Below are positions 16,564 to 27,432 of a DNA stretch of 64,000 bases, one piece after another. Numbering within the stretch: the stretch's first letter is position 1; the number at the start of each line of letters is the position of its first letter. The notes below the pieces were generated by a model, which worked only from the letters and a program-made list of their open reading frames with translations, had not been told where the DNA came from and did not search any database. Source of the DNA: an uncultured Clostridia bacterium (GTDB taxonomy: Bacteria; Bacillota; Clostridia; Oscillospirales; Ruminococcaceae); the NCBI GenBank assembly GCA_947625195.1, contig CANQNK010000002.1, positions 62,001-126,000 of the forward strand. Direction: 5' to 3'. Both the position numbers and the translations under genes were made by a program.

Positions 16564-19500
16564 ATGGAAAAATACAGTTTATCCGGGTTTTTTGAAGAAT
16601 ATGCAAAGCTTATTCCGCGCTCTTGTGAAGATGCGAGAATTTTAAAGATATATACAAACGAGGAGCATACATCTATTAAATGTGTTTGTGCGTTTTCGTC
16701 CCTTGCACCGTATGCGGATATAAAGGCGGCGGAGAAAAACTTACGCGACGCGCTTTCGCTAAGCACATTTGTAATTGAGCCGCACTTTCAGCCTGATATG
16801 CTGTGCTGTGAGTATTTTCCCGAAATAGTTTTGTTTTTAAAGGACCAGTTTTCCGTAGTAAACGGATTTTTTGACGGTGCTGAAGCAAGACTTTCAGACG
16901 GCACTCTTAATATCGAGCTTACATGCGGCGGGTATAATCTGCTTAAATCAGCGGGAATCGAAACCGCTCTGCCAAGGCTTATTCATGAGCTTTTTTCGGT
17001 AAGCGTTTCGGTGAATTTCACAGGGAAGCTTGCACTTGAGCGAGAGCAGGCTTTTGAAAATCATCAGAAAGCGCTTGAGAGCATACCTATGCCTGAGTTT
17101 ACTTCATCAAAGAAAAAGGAAAAGTCAGGCGCTGAATTTTCATACTGCACTGCTGATTTTACAAGGTATATGCTTAATGCTGAGAATGCTCAGGTCCTAA
17201 AAGGCAAACGTATAGATTCAAGTGTTGAACTTGTGCCGCTTGCTAATTTACAGGCAGGAATGGAAAAAACTGCGGTCTGGGGAGATGTTTTCTCAATCGA
17301 CACCAGAGAAACGAAAAACAAAATGCTTATAGCGCTTATATACATAACCGACTATACAAACTCATATGTGGTAAAAATGCTGGGCTCCGTTAACAAAAGA
17401 GCAAGGCTTACTAAAGATATGCTGTCGGCAATTATGGAGAGGATCAAGAAAGGTTCTACCCTTATCGTAAGAGGAAACATTGTCGAGGATACCTATGAGA
17501 AATCCGTCAATATAGATCCGGAAGATATCATGTTGGTAAAGCGTATTCTTAAAAAGGATACGTATGAGGAAAAAAGAGTAGAGCTGCACTGTCACACGAA
17601 TATGTCCGCAATGGATGCGCTCACTCCTGCGGACAAGCTTGTCATGAGGGCGTTTTCGTGGGGACACAAGGCTTTGGCTATCACCGATCACGGAGTTTGT
17701 CAAGGATTTCCGGATGCTATGTACTGCGCTGATAAGATCAAAAAAGACGGCGGAGATTTTAAAATAATATACGGAATTGAAGCTTATGAGATAAATGACG
17801 ACAACGGTGAAAACCCGCTTGAGGTAAAAAGACCGTATCACCAGATAATTCTGGCTAAGAACAAGACGGGCTTAAAAAATCTGTATAAGCTCGTTTCATA
17901 CTCAAACCTAAAGTACTTTTACAAAAGGCCAAGAATACCGAAGTCTGAGCTCATAAAGCACCGCGAAGGTCTTATTGTCGGAAGCGCCTGCGAGGCGGGT
18001 GAGATAATACAGGCGTATCTAAGAGGCGAACCTTACGACAGGATAAAAAATCTTGCCGAGTTTTACGATTATCTTGAGATACAGCCGATAAAAAACAATC
18101 TGTTTATGCTGAGAAGCGATAAAGAGCCTTATGACAGGATAAAAACAGAGCTGGATATAATTGACATAAATAAGTTTATAGTAAAGCTTGGCGAGGATCT
18201 GAAAAAGCCGGTTTGCGCTACGGGCGACGTGCATTTTATGGACGAGTCAGACGCGATGTTCAGATCTATCCTACAGGCCGGACAGGGCTATGCCGATGCT
18301 GATTTTCAGCCGCCGATACACTTTAAAACCACAGATGAGATGATGGAGGAGTTTACTCCGTATCTGGGCGAACAAAAGGCTAGAGAGGTAGTAATAACCA
18401 ATACGAACCTTATAGCCGATATGACCGACCCCGAGCTGAGAGCCTTTCCAAAAGGAACCTTTACGCCGCATATCGACGGCGCAGACGAGGAGCTTGAGGA
18501 CATTTGCTGGAGCAGAGCAAAACAGATCTACGGAGATCCTCTGCCTCAGATAGTTCACGACAGACTCAAGCGGGAGCTTGATTCGATAATAAAGCACGGA
18601 TTCGCAGTACTATATGTAATCGCCAAAAGACTTGTTGCAAATTCAGTGGAAAACGGCTATCAGGTTGGTTCAAGAGGATCGGTCGGATCGTCGTTTGTCG
18701 CGTCTATGTCCGGTATTTCAGAAGTAAATCCACTTGTTCCGCACTATGTCTGTCCCAATTGCAAGTACAGCGAGTTTATTACCGACGGAACGGTGGGATC
18801 TGGTTACGACCTTCCGCCGAAAAAATGTCCTGAGTGCTCTGCACAAATGAACAGGGACGGGCACGACATACCGTTTGAAACGTTCCTGGGCTTTAACGGA
18901 GACAAGTCTCCCGATATCGACCTTAACTTTTCAGGAGACTATCAGTCAAAGGCCCACAAATATACAGAAGAGCTTTTTGGACAGGATCACGTTTTCAAGG
19001 CGGGAACCATAAGCTCGGTTGCGGAAAAAACAGCAAAGGGCTTTGTGCTTAAGTATTTAGAGGAGCGCGGCAGAACGGCGAGTCCTGCGGAGATTCAAAG
19101 ATTGGCTGCGGGCTGTACGGGAGTTAAAAGAACTACCGGACAGCACCCGGGCGGAATGGTAGTCATACCTGACGATTATGATGTTTACGACTTTACACCG
19201 GTTCAACACCCGGCGGAAAAAACGGACGCTGACATAATTACAACGCACTTTGATTTTAACTCTCTGCACGATACTATACTCAAGCTTGATGAGCTCGGAC
19301 ACGATGTTCCGACATTGTATAAATATCTTGAGGATATGACGGGGCTTGACGTAACAAAGATAGATATGTCGGACAAGGCGGTCTATTCGCTGTTCACATC
19401 TACCGAGGCTCTTGGCGTAGAGCCGGAGGAGATATTTTCACAAACCGGTACCTTAGCTATCCCAGAGATGGGAACGCCCTTTGTGCGGCAGATGCTTTTA

Positions 19501-20337
19501 GACGCAAATCCACAGAACTTTTCTGACCTTTTGCAGATCTCGGGCCTTTCACACGGAACTGATGTGTGGCTTGGAAACGCGCAGGAGCTTATCAAAAACG
19601 GCACCTGCAAGATATCAGAGGTTATCGGAACGCGTGACAGCATTATGACATATCTGATTTATCACGGTATTGATCCGTCCCTTTCGTTTAAGATCATGGA
19701 GATAACGAGAAAGGGAAACGCATCAAAGCTGCTTACAGATGAGATGAAGCAGGATATGCTTGATCACAACGTACCGCAGTGGTATATAGATTCATGTCTT
19801 AAGATAAAGTATATGTTCCCCAAGGCGCACGCTGCCGCATACGTTACCGCGGCAATACGGCTTGCGTGGTTCAAGGTGCACAGGCCGCTGGAGTTTTACT
19901 CTGCCATATTCACGGTAAGAGGAGAGGACTTTGATGCAGAAAGCGCAATGCAGGGAAAGCAATCAGTTCAGTATAAGATAAACGACTTAAAGCTTAGGGA
20001 AGACAAAACCGCTAAGGACGAGGGGACGTTGGAAACGCTTATGATAATAAACGAAATGCTTTGCAGAGGATATGAGTTTCTGCCGGTAGACATAAATAAA
20101 AGCCACGCCACCGTTTACAGAATTGAGGACAATAAGCTTAGACTTCCGTTTATTTCACTAAACGGAGTAGGAGAAAGCGCCGCTAAAAGCCTGTATGAAA
20201 AAGCGCAAAACGGCGATTTCCTTTCGATTGAGGAGTTTGGCATCCAAACGGGAGTTTCAAAATCTGTTATCGATACTCTCACTTCTATGGGAGCTTTCGG
20301 CAGCCTGCCCCAGAGCAATCAGTATAGCTTTTTTTAA
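16564..20337 (+). CDS. polC: DNA polymerase III alpha subunit, PolC type, without exonuclease domain
   Basis: Replicative polymerase of Firmicutes. 1257 residues, against about 1440 in Bacillus. Order: N-terminal domain, OB domain (about 230-335), PHP domain (HCH at 342-344, ITDHGV, ATGDVHF), palm and fingers (CPNC...CPEC zinc site, then D784-I-D786 in [11 protein letters not shown]), helix-hairpin-helix ([11 protein letters not shown]) and C-terminal region. In Bacillus PolC a DEDD proofreading exonuclease of about 180 residues interrupts the PHP domain. Here [11 protein letters not shown] (about 403-413) joins [11 protein letters not shown] (from 423) through only about ten residues, so that exonuclease is absent in frame. 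GAAAGGAA precedes ATG 16564; an upstream in-frame ATG inside ispG gives a non-conserved extension. Confidence 0.95.
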   Translation: MEKYSLSGFFEEYAKLIPRSCEDARILKIYTNEEHTSIKCVCAFSSLAPYADIKAAEKNLRDALSLSTFVIEPHFQPDMLCCEYFPEIVLFLKDQFSVVNGFFDGAEARLSDGTLNIELTCGGYNLLKSAGIETALPRLIHELFSVSVSVNFTGKLALEREQAFENHQKALESIPMPEFTSSKKKEKSGAEFSYCTADFTRYMLNAENAQVLKGKRIDSSVELVPLANLQAGMEKTAVWGDVFSIDTRETKNKMLIALIYITDYTNSYVVKMLGSVNKRARLTKDMLSAIMERIKKGSTLIVRGNIVEDTYEKSVNIDPEDIMLVKRILKKDTYEEKRVELHCHTNMSAMDALTPADKLVMRAFSWGHKALAITDHGVCQGFPDAMYCADKIKKDGGDFKIIYGIEAYEINDDNGENPLEVKRPYHQIILAKNKTGLKNLYKLVSYSNLKYFYKRPRIPKSELIKHREGLIVGSACEAGEIIQAYLRGEPYDRIKNLAEFYDYLEIQPIKNNLFMLRSDKEPYDRIKTELDIIDINKFIVKLGEDLKKPVCATGDVHFMDESDAMFRSILQAGQGYADADFQPPIHFKTTDEMMEEFTPYLGEQKAREVVITNTNLIADMTDPELRAFPKGTFTPHIDGADEELEDICWSRAKQIYGDPLPQIVHDRLKRELDSIIKHGFAVLYVIAKRLVANSVENGYQVGSRGSVGSSFVASMSGISEVNPLVPHYVCPNCKYSEFITDGTVGSGYDLPPKKCPECSAQMNRDGHDIPFETFLGFNGDKSPDIDLNFSGDYQSKAHKYTEELFGQDHVFKAGTISSVAEKTAKGFVLKYLEERGRTASPAEIQRLAAGCTGVKRTTGQHPGGMVVIPDDYDVYDFTPVQHPAEKTDADIITTHFDFNSLHDTILKLDELGHDVPTLYKYLEDMTGLDVTKIDMSDKAVYSLFTSTEALGVEPEEIFSQTGTLAIPEMGTPFVRQMLLDANPQNFSDLLQISGLSHGTDVWLGNAQELIKNGTCKISEVIGTRDSIMTYLIYHGIDPSLSFKIMEITRKGNASKLLTDEMKQDMLDHNVPQWYIDSCLKIKYMFPKAHAAAYVTAAIRLAWFKVHRPLEFYSAIFTVRGEDFDAESAMQGKQSVQYKINDLKLREDKTAKDEGTLETLMIINEMLCRGYEFLPVDINKSHATVYRIEDNKLRLPFISLNGVGESAAKSLYEKAQNGDFLSIEEFGIQTGVSKSVIDTLTSMGAFGSLPQSNQYSFF

Positions 20338-20364
20338 GTTTTAATATATAATTTTCCAAAGTAC

Positions 20365-20393
20365 TTGACACGAAGGATTTTATGTGCTATTAT
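20365..20393 (+). promoter_or_regulatory. SigA-type promoter for the histidine operon
   Basis: TTGACA (20365-20370), 17 bases, TATTAT (20388-20393), just past the polC stop. A small inverted repeat CTTTA/TAAAG at 20417-20432 lies in the short leader. No T-box or leader peptide was recognised. Confidence 0.78.
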
Positions 20394-20458
20394 GCTAATA
20401 TGATAATGTGATAACACTTTAGCGCATTAAAGTAGATTGACAGAATGGAGAGTAACAA

Positions 20459-21670
20459 ATGAAAAGATATGAGCTTATCACCCCGGAGGGAACGAGGGAT
20501 CTGCTCTTTGACGAATGCCTTGCAAAGCGTGAGGCTGAAAAGAGAATTTCCGGGATATTCAAATGCCACGGATACAGCGAGGTAGTGACGACGGGAATAG
20601 AGTTTTACGATGTGTTTTCAAAAGGCTCAAGAACGGTAAAGCAGGAGGCGCTTTATAAGCTGACGGATTCTAAAGGAAGGCTTATAGTTTTAAGACCTGA
20701 TTCAACCATACCTATCGCAAGACTTGTAGCGACAAGACTAAAGAGCGCTAGTCTGCCGCTTAGGCTTTTTTACAATCAGCCGTATTTTGAAAACAATGCG
20801 CTTTTGAAAGGACACTCCGACGAAGTAACGCAGGCGGGAGTTGAATTTATCGGAACCAAATCGAGAAGGGCGGATTTTGAGGTCTTGTCTTTGGCGGTGG
20901 AAACGCTTTCGTCGATAGATAAGGACTTTCGCATAGAAATAGGAAACGTAGGCCTTTTTAAGGAGCTCGTTGCAAATCTCAACACAGATCGTGACACCGC
21001 AGAACAGATAAGATATTATATCGTAAACAAGAACTACCCCGCGCTTAACGATCTGCTTGACACCTTTAAAGATAGCGAGGTTACAAGGGCTCTTAAGGAA
21101 CTGCCTCGCCTTTTCGGAAAAAAAGAGGTTTTTGAAAGGGCGTCTAAGTACTTTGTCAATGAAAAAATCGAGGAAATATTAAAGGACCTTGAATACGTTT
21201 ACGACTCGCTGGTTGAGCTTGGGATTGAAGATAATGTTTCGGTTGATCTGGGTTCTGTGAATAAGATAGACTACTACACTGGTCTTACCTTTAAAGGGTA
21301 TTTTGAGGGAATAGGCGAGGATGTTCTGGCCGGAGGAAGATACAACCACCTCATTTCCGAATTCGGATACGACCAGCCTGCGACGGGCTTTGGAATAAAC
21401 GTAAACGCCTGCGCTGCGCTTTTACTTAAAAACGGAAATGCGCCAAAGACTAAAATAAGCGATGTTCTGGTATTTTCACAGATGAGGTACGTGATGAAGG
21501 CAATAAGTTACGCAAACTCTCTGGCAAAAAGCGGCCTTGTGGTTGAAAACTCGGTTTTTGAAACACTTGAAAAAACAAAGGACTATGCTGTTAAAAAGGG
21601 AATACCAAAGCTTGTTTTGGTAGGAGAGAAAATAGAGGAAATAGATCTGAAAGGCGGTGCTAGAAAATGA
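20459..21670 (+). CDS. hisZ: ATP phosphoribosyltransferase regulatory subunit
   Basis: HisRS-like protein without aminoacylation activity that binds and activates short HisG. 403 residues: ITPEGTRDLLFDECLAK at the start, KEALYKLTD-type motif 1 region (KQEALYKLTDSKGRLIVLRP), and LAGGRYNHLISEFGYDQPAT in the motif 3 region. It is the first gene of the his operon and overlaps hisG by 4 bases (ATGA), consistent with a 1:1 complex. Confidence 0.93.
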   Translation: MKRYELITPEGTRDLLFDECLAKREAEKRISGIFKCHGYSEVVTTGIEFYDVFSKGSRTVKQEALYKLTDSKGRLIVLRPDSTIPIARLVATRLKSASLPLRLFYNQPYFENNALLKGHSDEVTQAGVEFIGTKSRRADFEVLSLAVETLSSIDKDFRIEIGNVGLFKELVANLNTDRDTAEQIRYYIVNKNYPALNDLLDTFKDSEVTRALKELPRLFGKKEVFERASKYFVNEKIEEILKDLEYVYDSLVELGIEDNVSVDLGSVNKIDYYTGLTFKGYFEGIGEDVLAGGRYNHLISEFGYDQPATGFGINVNACAALLLKNGNAPKTKISDVLVFSQMRYVMKAISYANSLAKSGLVVENSVFETLEKTKDYAVKKGIPKLVLVGEKIEEIDLKGGARK

Positions 21671-22293
21671 AGCCGCTAAGAATTGCGCTTACAAAGGGAA
21701 GGCTTGAAAAGGATACGGTAGGTCTTTTTGAAAAGATAGGATACGACTGCACCGCGGTCAGAGAAAAAGGTAGAAAGCTTATTTTGCCGATAGAAAGCGG
21801 ACGGATAGAGGCAGTTCTGGCAAAAGCTAATGACGTTATCACATATGTTGAGCACGGAGTCTGCGATATGGGAGTCGTGGGAAAGGACACCATTATGGAG
21901 ATGGGAGGTTCGTTTTTTGAGCTTTGCGACTTAGGCTTCGGCAGATGCAGATTTGCACTTGCCACAAAAAAGGGAAGCCCATTTTACGGAGGCTATGGAG
22001 TCAAGACCATTGCCACGAAATATCCCAATGTAGCAAGAAGCTATTTTGAAAGTAAGGGTATGGATATTGAGGCGATAAAGATAGAAGGCTCTGTAGAGCT
22101 TGCGCCTCTGCTTGAGCTTTCGGACGGAATAGTTGACATTGTCGAAACGGGCACAACTCTTAAGGAAAACGGTCTTGAGGTGATAGAAGACATTGCACCT
22201 GTTTCAGCAAGGATTATAGTAAACACCGTTTCAATGAAGCTAAGACAAAAAGAAATTGAAGAGCTTTTAAATCAAATTGAAAAAAACAAGTGA
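21667..22293 (+). CDS. hisG: ATP phosphoribosyltransferase, short form
   Basis: Condenses ATP and PRPP, the committed step of histidine synthesis. 208 residues, the short form lacking the C-terminal regulatory domain and therefore needing HisZ. Motifs: RIALTKGRLEKDTVGLFEK at the start, DMGVVGKDTIMEMG near residue 67 and DGIVDIVETGTTLKENGL near 155 (PRPP loop). Confidence 0.96.
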   Translation: MKPLRIALTKGRLEKDTVGLFEKIGYDCTAVREKGRKLILPIESGRIEAVLAKANDVITYVEHGVCDMGVVGKDTIMEMGGSFFELCDLGFGRCRFALATKKGSPFYGGYGVKTIATKYPNVARSYFESKGMDIEAIKIEGSVELAPLLELSDGIVDIVETGTTLKENGLEVIEDIAPVSARIIVNTVSMKLRQKEIEELLNQIEKNK

Positions 22294-22303
22294 GGTTATA
22301 GAC

Positions 22304-23596
22304 ATGATCAAAAGAATTTACGCCGATGGGAATGCGGAGAGAGAGTTTTTTAAAGAGCTTGACAAGCGCTCTGGCGAAACTGACAGAGAGATCACGGAAA
22401 AGGTCGGCGCAATAATAGCTGATGTAAAGGAAAGCGGCGACAAGGCTGTAAAGGAGTATACCAAAAGGTTTGACGGTATAGAGCCGGAGTATTATGAGGT
22501 TCCTAGAGATGTTATAAACGATGCACTTACCGACGCCTATGAAAACGATTACGAATTTGTTGACGCACTTTTGAACGCTCAGGAGAACATAACGGAATTT
22601 CACCAAAGGCAAAAGTCGCAGTCGTTTGTTGATACCAAAGAAAACGGCGTGGTTTTAGGACAGCGTGTAAGAGGTCTTGAGCGTGTCGGACTTTATGTGC
22701 CCGGCGGAACGGCGGCATATCCTTCAAGTGTTTTGATGAATGCGGTTCCCGCTAAGATCGCCGGCGTTAAGGAAATAATCATGGTAACGCCGCCGTTAAA
22801 GGACGGCAAGCCAAACAGAGATATTCTGATTGCAGCGGCTATCTGCGGAGTTGACAGGATATTCATGTGCGGAGGAGCGCAAGCTGTTGCGGCACTTGCC
22901 TACGGAACTGAGGAGATTCCCAAGGTGGACAAGATAGTTGGGCCGGGAAATATATTCGTGGCGACGGCAAAAAAGCTTTTGTACGGAGTTGTGGATATCG
23001 ATATGATTGCAGGACCAAGCGAGATCTTGATTGTAGCGGACGAAACCGCAGACCCTCGATACATTGCGGCGGATCTTATGAGCCAGGCGGAGCACGACAG
23101 ACTTGCTTCGTCGATACTTGTCACTACCTGCGAGGAGGTTGCAGACAAAACACTTACAGAACTTCAAAAACAGCTTAAGGACTTGTCAAGGAAAGACATA
23201 ATAGAAGAGTCTTTAAGAAACCATGCGGCAATAATTGTGTGCAAGGATAAGATTAAGGCTTGCGATATTGCAAATGAGCTTTCGCCTGAGCATCTAGAGG
23301 TGCTCCTTGAAAACCCGATGGAGTATGTGGGAAGGCTTGACAATGCCGGAAGTGTTTTCTTGGGACAGTATGCTCCCGAGCCTTTGGGGGATTATTACGC
23401 GGGGCCTAATCACGTTTTGCCGACGGGAAGAACGGCACGGTTTTTTTCTCCGCTTTCTGTAAATAGCTTTGAAAAGCGATCAAGCTTTATATATTACACA
23501 CGTGAAGCCTTGGAAGCGGCAAAGGACGACATTGTGACCATTGCGCAGAGGGAGGGACTTACTGCGCACGCAAATGCAATAAAGGTGAGATTTTAA
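22304..23596 (+). CDS. hisD: Histidinol dehydrogenase
   Basis: Zinc enzyme that oxidises histidinol to histidine through two NAD steps. 430 residues. Visible motifs: [20 protein letters not shown] near residue 125, the signature [15 protein letters not shown] near 235 and [14 protein letters not shown] near 260, with the C-terminal [22 protein letters not shown] 22304 with GTGAGG upstream is preferred over a TTG nine codons earlier inside hisG. Confidence 0.96.
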   Translation: MIKRIYADGNAEREFFKELDKRSGETDREITEKVGAIIADVKESGDKAVKEYTKRFDGIEPEYYEVPRDVINDALTDAYENDYEFVDALLNAQENITEFHQRQKSQSFVDTKENGVVLGQRVRGLERVGLYVPGGTAAYPSSVLMNAVPAKIAGVKEIIMVTPPLKDGKPNRDILIAAAICGVDRIFMCGGAQAVAALAYGTEEIPKVDKIVGPGNIFVATAKKLLYGVVDIDMIAGPSEILIVADETADPRYIAADLMSQAEHDRLASSILVTTCEEVADKTLTELQKQLKDLSRKDIIEESLRNHAAIIVCKDKIKACDIANELSPEHLEVLLENPMEYVGRLDNAGSVFLGQYAPEPLGDYYAGPNHVLPTGRTARFFSPLSVNSFEKRSSFIYYTREALEAAKDDIVTIAQREGLTAHANAIKVRF

Positions 23597-23614
23597 GTTT
23601 TTAGGAGAATGTTT

Positions 23615-24700
23615 ATGCAGAGTAAATGGGAGGAAAATGTTAGAAGAGTAACGCCCTATACTCCCGGAGAGCAGCCGAAGGACACAGATGTTATAAAGCT
23701 TAATACCAATGAAAATCCGTATCCTCCCTGTGAGGGAGTGAGAAAGGCGATAAGGGATTTTGAGTCAGGAGATCTTAGGCTTTACCCCGATACGGATTCG
23801 ACCGAGCTTCGTGACGCACTGGCAGAAAGATACAGAGTAAAGCAGAATCAGGTGTTTCTGGGAGTAGGCTCGGACGATGTTTTGTCAATGGCGTTTTTGG
23901 CGTTGTTTGCATCGGATAAGCCTGTTTTATTTCCGGATATAACCTATTCTTTTTATGATGTGTGGGCTGATGTGTACAAAATTCCGTACAAAACTGTGCC
24001 GCTTGACGATAACTTCAGAATAGACCCTGACAAATTCAATCAGCCAAACGGAGGAATCGTTTTTCCGAATCCCAATGCTCCGACAGGAGTGCTTGAGAGC
24101 ATAGATACAGTTGAAAAGATAGTGAATTTGAATAAAGACTCGGTGGTTATTGTTGACGAAGCGTATATTGATTTCGGTGGAGTAAGCGCAGTAGGACTTG
24201 TTGAAAAGTACGATAATCTTCTTGTTGTTCAGACATTTTCAAAATCGCGCTCTTTGGCGGGAGCAAGAATAGGCTTTGCTATCGGTTCAAGGCGACTTAT
24301 CAAGTATTTAAACGATGTTAAGTTTTCAGTGAATTCTTATACTATGAACAGACTTACACAGGCTTGCGGGCTTGCATCGGTTTTGGACGAGCAGTATTTT
24401 TGTGACACGGTAAAAAAAATAATTAAAACTCGTGAGAGATTAAAGGACGAGCTTTTGTCACTCGGCTTTACAACGACGGATTCCAAGGCGAATTTTGTAT
24501 TTGCAAGCCATAATAAGCTTAGAGCAAAGGAGATTTACGAAAGCTTAAAGGAAAGAAAGATATATGTAAGATACTGGGATAAGCCGAGAATAAACAATTA
24601 TTTGAGGATCACAGTGGGAACCGATGAGCAGACGGATAAGCTTATTGAGGCTTTGAAGAAAATATTAGGTGAAAGAGGTGTATTAAATGAGAGAAGCTAA
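23615..24700 (+). CDS. hisC: Histidinol-phosphate aminotransferase
   Basis: PLP enzyme making L-histidinol phosphate. 361 residues of the class I/II fold: KLNTNENPYPPCEGVR near residue 28, GVGSDDVLSMAFLALF near 83, FPNPNAPTGV near 150, DEAYIDFGG near 185, and the PLP-lysine segment QTFSKSRSLAGARIGFAIG near 213. AGGAG is 7 bases before the chosen ATG (an in-frame ATG at 23609 is too close). It overlaps hisB by 14 bases. Confidence 0.95.
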   Translation: MQSKWEENVRRVTPYTPGEQPKDTDVIKLNTNENPYPPCEGVRKAIRDFESGDLRLYPDTDSTELRDALAERYRVKQNQVFLGVGSDDVLSMAFLALFASDKPVLFPDITYSFYDVWADVYKIPYKTVPLDDNFRIDPDKFNQPNGGIVFPNPNAPTGVLESIDTVEKIVNLNKDSVVIVDEAYIDFGGVSAVGLVEKYDNLLVVQTFSKSRSLAGARIGFAIGSRRLIKYLNDVKFSVNSYTMNRLTQACGLASVLDEQYFCDTVKKIIKTRERLKDELLSLGFTTTDSKANFVFASHNKLRAKEIYESLKERKIYVRYWDKPRINNYLRITVGTDEQTDKLIEALKKILGERGVLNERS

Positions 24701-25265
24701 CTTGAAAAGGACTACAAAAGAGACAGACATCTCAGTATATCTGAATCTTGACGGAGAAGGAAAAACCGATATTGATACGGGTATAGGCTTTTTTGACCAT
24801 ATGCTCAACTCATTTGGGGTTCACGCAGGTTTTGACCTTACCGTAAAGGTTAAGGGCGATCTTGCGGTAGACGCTCACCATACAGTTGAGGATACAGGAA
24901 TCGTCATAGGACAGGCGCTTTCAAAAGCACTGAAAGACAAGTCAGGTATAAGGCGGTATGGAAGCGCATATATCCCGATGGACGAAGCGCTTGCGTTTTG
25001 CGCGCTTGACATAAGCTCAAGACCGTATCTTGTTTTTAACGCTGGGTTCTTCGGTGAAAAAATGGGAGACATGGACACACAGCTTGTTGAGGAGTTTTTC
25101 AGAGCTCTTGCATTCAACTCAAGAATAACTATGCACCTTAACAGTGTTTACGGCAAAAACGATCACCATATATGCGAGGCGCTTTTTAAATCCTGTGCAC
25201 ACGCGTTAAAGGATGCTTGTGGGATGATTTCGGGGGAAATTTTGTCCACAAAAGGAGTTTTATAA
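24687..25265 (+). CDS. hisB: Imidazoleglycerol-phosphate dehydratase
   Basis: Manganese-dependent dehydratase. 192 residues, monofunctional (no N-terminal phosphatase domain as in Escherichia coli). Metal-binding motifs: GIGFFDHMLNSFGVH near residue 34, DAHHTVEDTGIVIGQAL near 59, and the mirrored pair NDHHICEALFKSCAHAL near 155. A separate histidinol phosphatase must be encoded elsewhere. Confidence 0.97.
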   Translation: MREANLKRTTKETDISVYLNLDGEGKTDIDTGIGFFDHMLNSFGVHAGFDLTVKVKGDLAVDAHHTVEDTGIVIGQALSKALKDKSGIRRYGSAYIPMDEALAFCALDISSRPYLVFNAGFFGEKMGDMDTQLVEEFFRALAFNSRITMHLNSVYGKNDHHICEALFKSCAHALKDACGMISGEILSTKGVL

Positions 25266-25877
25266 ATGATAGCTATTATCGATTACGGAGCAGGCAACAT
25301 TTTTTCCGTAAAAAATGCGCTTGATTTTCTTGGAGCGGAAAGTATTCTCACAAAGGATAAGCGTGAGATAGAAACGGCAGACGCCGTAATCCTTCCGGGA
25401 GTGGGAGCTTTTCCTTGGGCAATGGGAGAGCTTAACAAAAGCGGACTTGTATCAACGATAAAGCACGAAGCCGAAAGAAAGCCGTTTTTGGGAATATGCC
25501 TTGGAATGCAGATTATATTTGAAAAGGGCTATGAGTTTTCGGAGTGTGAGGGGCTTGGGCTTATCCCGGGATATGTAGACAAGATAGACGCACCCGATCT
25601 GATAATTCCGCATATGGGCTGGAACAGGCTTGAGGTTAACAACAGGGATTGTCCGCTTTTAGACGGACTTACGGGCGAGGATTACGTGTATTTCGTACAC
25701 TCTTACAAAGCGTTTACCGATAACAAATACATAGCCTCTTATGTTGAGTACGGCTCAGAGGTGCCTGCGCTTGTGCATAATGGTAAATATGTGTACGGAG
25801 CGCAGTTTCACCCTGAAAAGAGCGGAAAAATCGGACTTAAAATACTTCAGAACTTTGCAAATCTGTCGCAAGAATAA
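25266..25877 (+). CDS. hisH: Imidazole glycerol phosphate synthase, glutaminase subunit
   Basis: Supplies ammonia to HisF. 203 residues of class I glutamine amidotransferase: IDYGAGNIFSVKNAL at the start, ILPGVGAFPWAMGEL near residue 42, the nucleophile in LGICLGMQIIFEKGYE near 77, and the His-Glu pair in GAQFHPEKSGKIG near 180. It follows hisB directly. Confidence 0.97.
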   Translation: MIAIIDYGAGNIFSVKNALDFLGAESILTKDKREIETADAVILPGVGAFPWAMGELNKSGLVSTIKHEAERKPFLGICLGMQIIFEKGYEFSECEGLGLIPGYVDKIDAPDLIIPHMGWNRLEVNNRDCPLLDGLTGEDYVYFVHSYKAFTDNKYIASYVEYGSEVPALVHNGKYVYGAQFHPEKSGKIGLKILQNFANLSQE

Positions 25878-25889
25878 GGAGGGTAAACG

Positions 25890-26678
25890 ATGCTTGCAAA
25901 AAGAATAATACCTTGTCTTGACGTTCGTGACGGAAAGGTCGTAAAGGGAGTTAATTTTGAGGGGATAAAAGAGGTAGGCGACCCGGTCGAGCTTGCCTGT
26001 GACTACAATTTGCAGGGAGCCGACGAGCTTGTATTTTACGATATTACCGCTTCTCACGAGGGAAGACGGGCTATGCTTGATGTTGTAGAAAATACCGCAA
26101 AAAAGGTTTTTATTCCGCTTGCAGTCGGCGGGGGGATAAAGACTATCGACGATATACGAGACACTCTGAGAGCGGGCGCAGACAAGGTCTCAGTAAATTC
26201 TCAGGCGGTAAAAAATCCCGACCTCATAAGAGAAGGCGCGGACATTTTCGGAAGCCAGTGTATAGTTGTAGGAATAGATGCAAAAAAGGTAGTTGACGGA
26301 AAATGGACAGTATACATAAACGGCGGAAGAATAGATATGGGACTAGACCTTATTGACTGGGCTAAAAAAGTAGCTGATCTCGGCGCAGGTGAAATATGCT
26401 TAAACTCTATCGACACCGACGGAGTCAGGGGCGGATTTGATATTCCGATGCTTAACGCTGTGTGCAACAGCGTCAATATTCCGGTAATAGCATCGGGCGG
26501 ATGCGGAAAAATCGAGCATTTTTACGAAGCCTTTGAAAAGACAGATTGCTCGGCGGCATTGGCGGCGTCGCTTTTCCACTTTAAGGAGCTTACCTGCGGC
26601 GAGGTGAAAGAGTATCTTTCAAAGCGTGGAGTGCCGGTACGTACGGTAAGCCATAAGCTTGGACCAAGACTGTTTTGA
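25890..26678 (+). CDS. hisF: Imidazole glycerol phosphate synthase, cyclase subunit
   Basis: TIM-barrel partner of HisH that makes IGP and AICAR; the AICAR feeds the AICAR transformylase at 47.2 kb. 262 residues. [19 protein letters not shown] opens the barrel with the catalytic Asp, [13 protein letters not shown] near residue 80, and [12 protein letters not shown] and [12 protein letters not shown] toward the end. AAGGAGG lies 8 bases upstream. Only 12 bases separate it from hisH, leaving no room for hisA. Confidence 0.97.
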   Translation: MLAKRIIPCLDVRDGKVVKGVNFEGIKEVGDPVELACDYNLQGADELVFYDITASHEGRRAMLDVVENTAKKVFIPLAVGGGIKTIDDIRDTLRAGADKVSVNSQAVKNPDLIREGADIFGSQCIVVGIDAKKVVDGKWTVYINGGRIDMGLDLIDWAKKVADLGAGEICLNSIDTDGVRGGFDIPMLNAVCNSVNIPVIASGGCGKIEHFYEAFEKTDCSAALAASLFHFKELTCGEVKEYLSKRGVPVRTVSHKLGPRLF

Positions 26679-26692
26679 TCGGAGACTGAGAT

Positions 26693-27049
26693 ATGAGTAA
26701 AATAAAGATTGACATAAATAGTTTAGACAAGTATTTTAAAAAAAGTGAGCTTATTCCGGCTATCGCTTTTGAAGCGGAAACGAAAACGGTTCTGATGTTG
26801 GCATATATGAATAAGGAAAGCTTAAAAAAGACGCTTCAGACAGGATATACATGGTACTGGAGCAGGTCAAGGAGAGAGCTTTGGAACAAGGGCGCTACAA
26901 GCGGGCATCTTCAGAAGGTTGTTTCCATTTACGCGGACTGCGATAATGACACGCTGCTTTTAAATGTTAAACAAACAGGGGCGGCTTGCCACACGGGTTC
27001 TTACAGCTGCTTTTTCAACGAGATCTATAGCGACAAAGGAGAAGAATAA
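26693..27049 (+). CDS. hisI: Phosphoribosyl-AMP cyclohydrolase
   Basis: Opens the purine ring of PR-AMP. 118 residues, monofunctional, with the metal-binding pieces [44 protein letters not shown] and the Cys of [12 protein letters not shown]. The stop overlaps the hisE start by one base. Confidence 0.96.
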   Translation: MSKIKIDINSLDKYFKKSELIPAIAFEAETKTVLMLAYMNKESLKKTLQTGYTWYWSRSRRELWNKGATSGHLQKVVSIYADCDNDTLLLNVKQTGAACHTGSYSCFFNEIYSDKGEE

Positions 27050-27387
27050 TGACGGTTTACGAGGAAATTTTTGAGGTTATAAAACAGCGAAAAGTTGCGT
27101 TTGAAAACGGTACGGCGCAGGAAAACAGCTATACCTGTTACCTGTTTGAAAAGGGCGTTGACAAGATATGTAAAAAGGTAGGAGAGGAAGCTACCGAGAC
27201 GGTGATCGCCGCAAAAAACAACGACAGCGACGAGCTTAAAAACGAGATAAACGATCTTTTGTATCACATTATGGTGCTGTGTGCAAATCAGGGGCTCGAG
27301 TGGTCTGAGGTAGAAGAGGTTTTGAACGAGAGAAATGAAAAAATCGGAAACCTGAAGAAATTTCACACCGTTGATAAGAACACTTAA
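27049..27387 (+). CDS. hisE: Phosphoribosyl-ATP pyrophosphatase
   Basis: All-alpha MazG-like pyrophosphatase acting right after HisG. 112 residues. Diagnostic pieces: YTCYLFEKGVDKICKKVGEE, EATETVIAAKN and ELKNEINDLLYHIMVL with the acidic metal-binding helices. Last gene of the operon; a strong hairpin follows the stop. Confidence 0.95.
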   Translation: MTVYEEIFEVIKQRKVAFENGTAQENSYTCYLFEKGVDKICKKVGEEATETVIAAKNNDSDELKNEINDLLYHIMVLCANQGLEWSEVEEVLNERNEKIGNLKKFHTVDKNT

Positions 27388-27388
27388 A

Positions 27389-27425
27389 AAACAGGCAAGC
27401 GAGGTTTATTTTCGCTTGCCTGTTT
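27389..27425. terminator. Bidirectional terminator after hisE
   Basis: AAACAGGCAAGCGA pairs perfectly with TCGCTTGCCTGTTT around a 9-base loop. A-rich and T-rich flanks let it serve both the his operon and the leftward gene ending at 27433. Confidence 0.85.
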
Positions 27426-27432
27426 AAACTTA

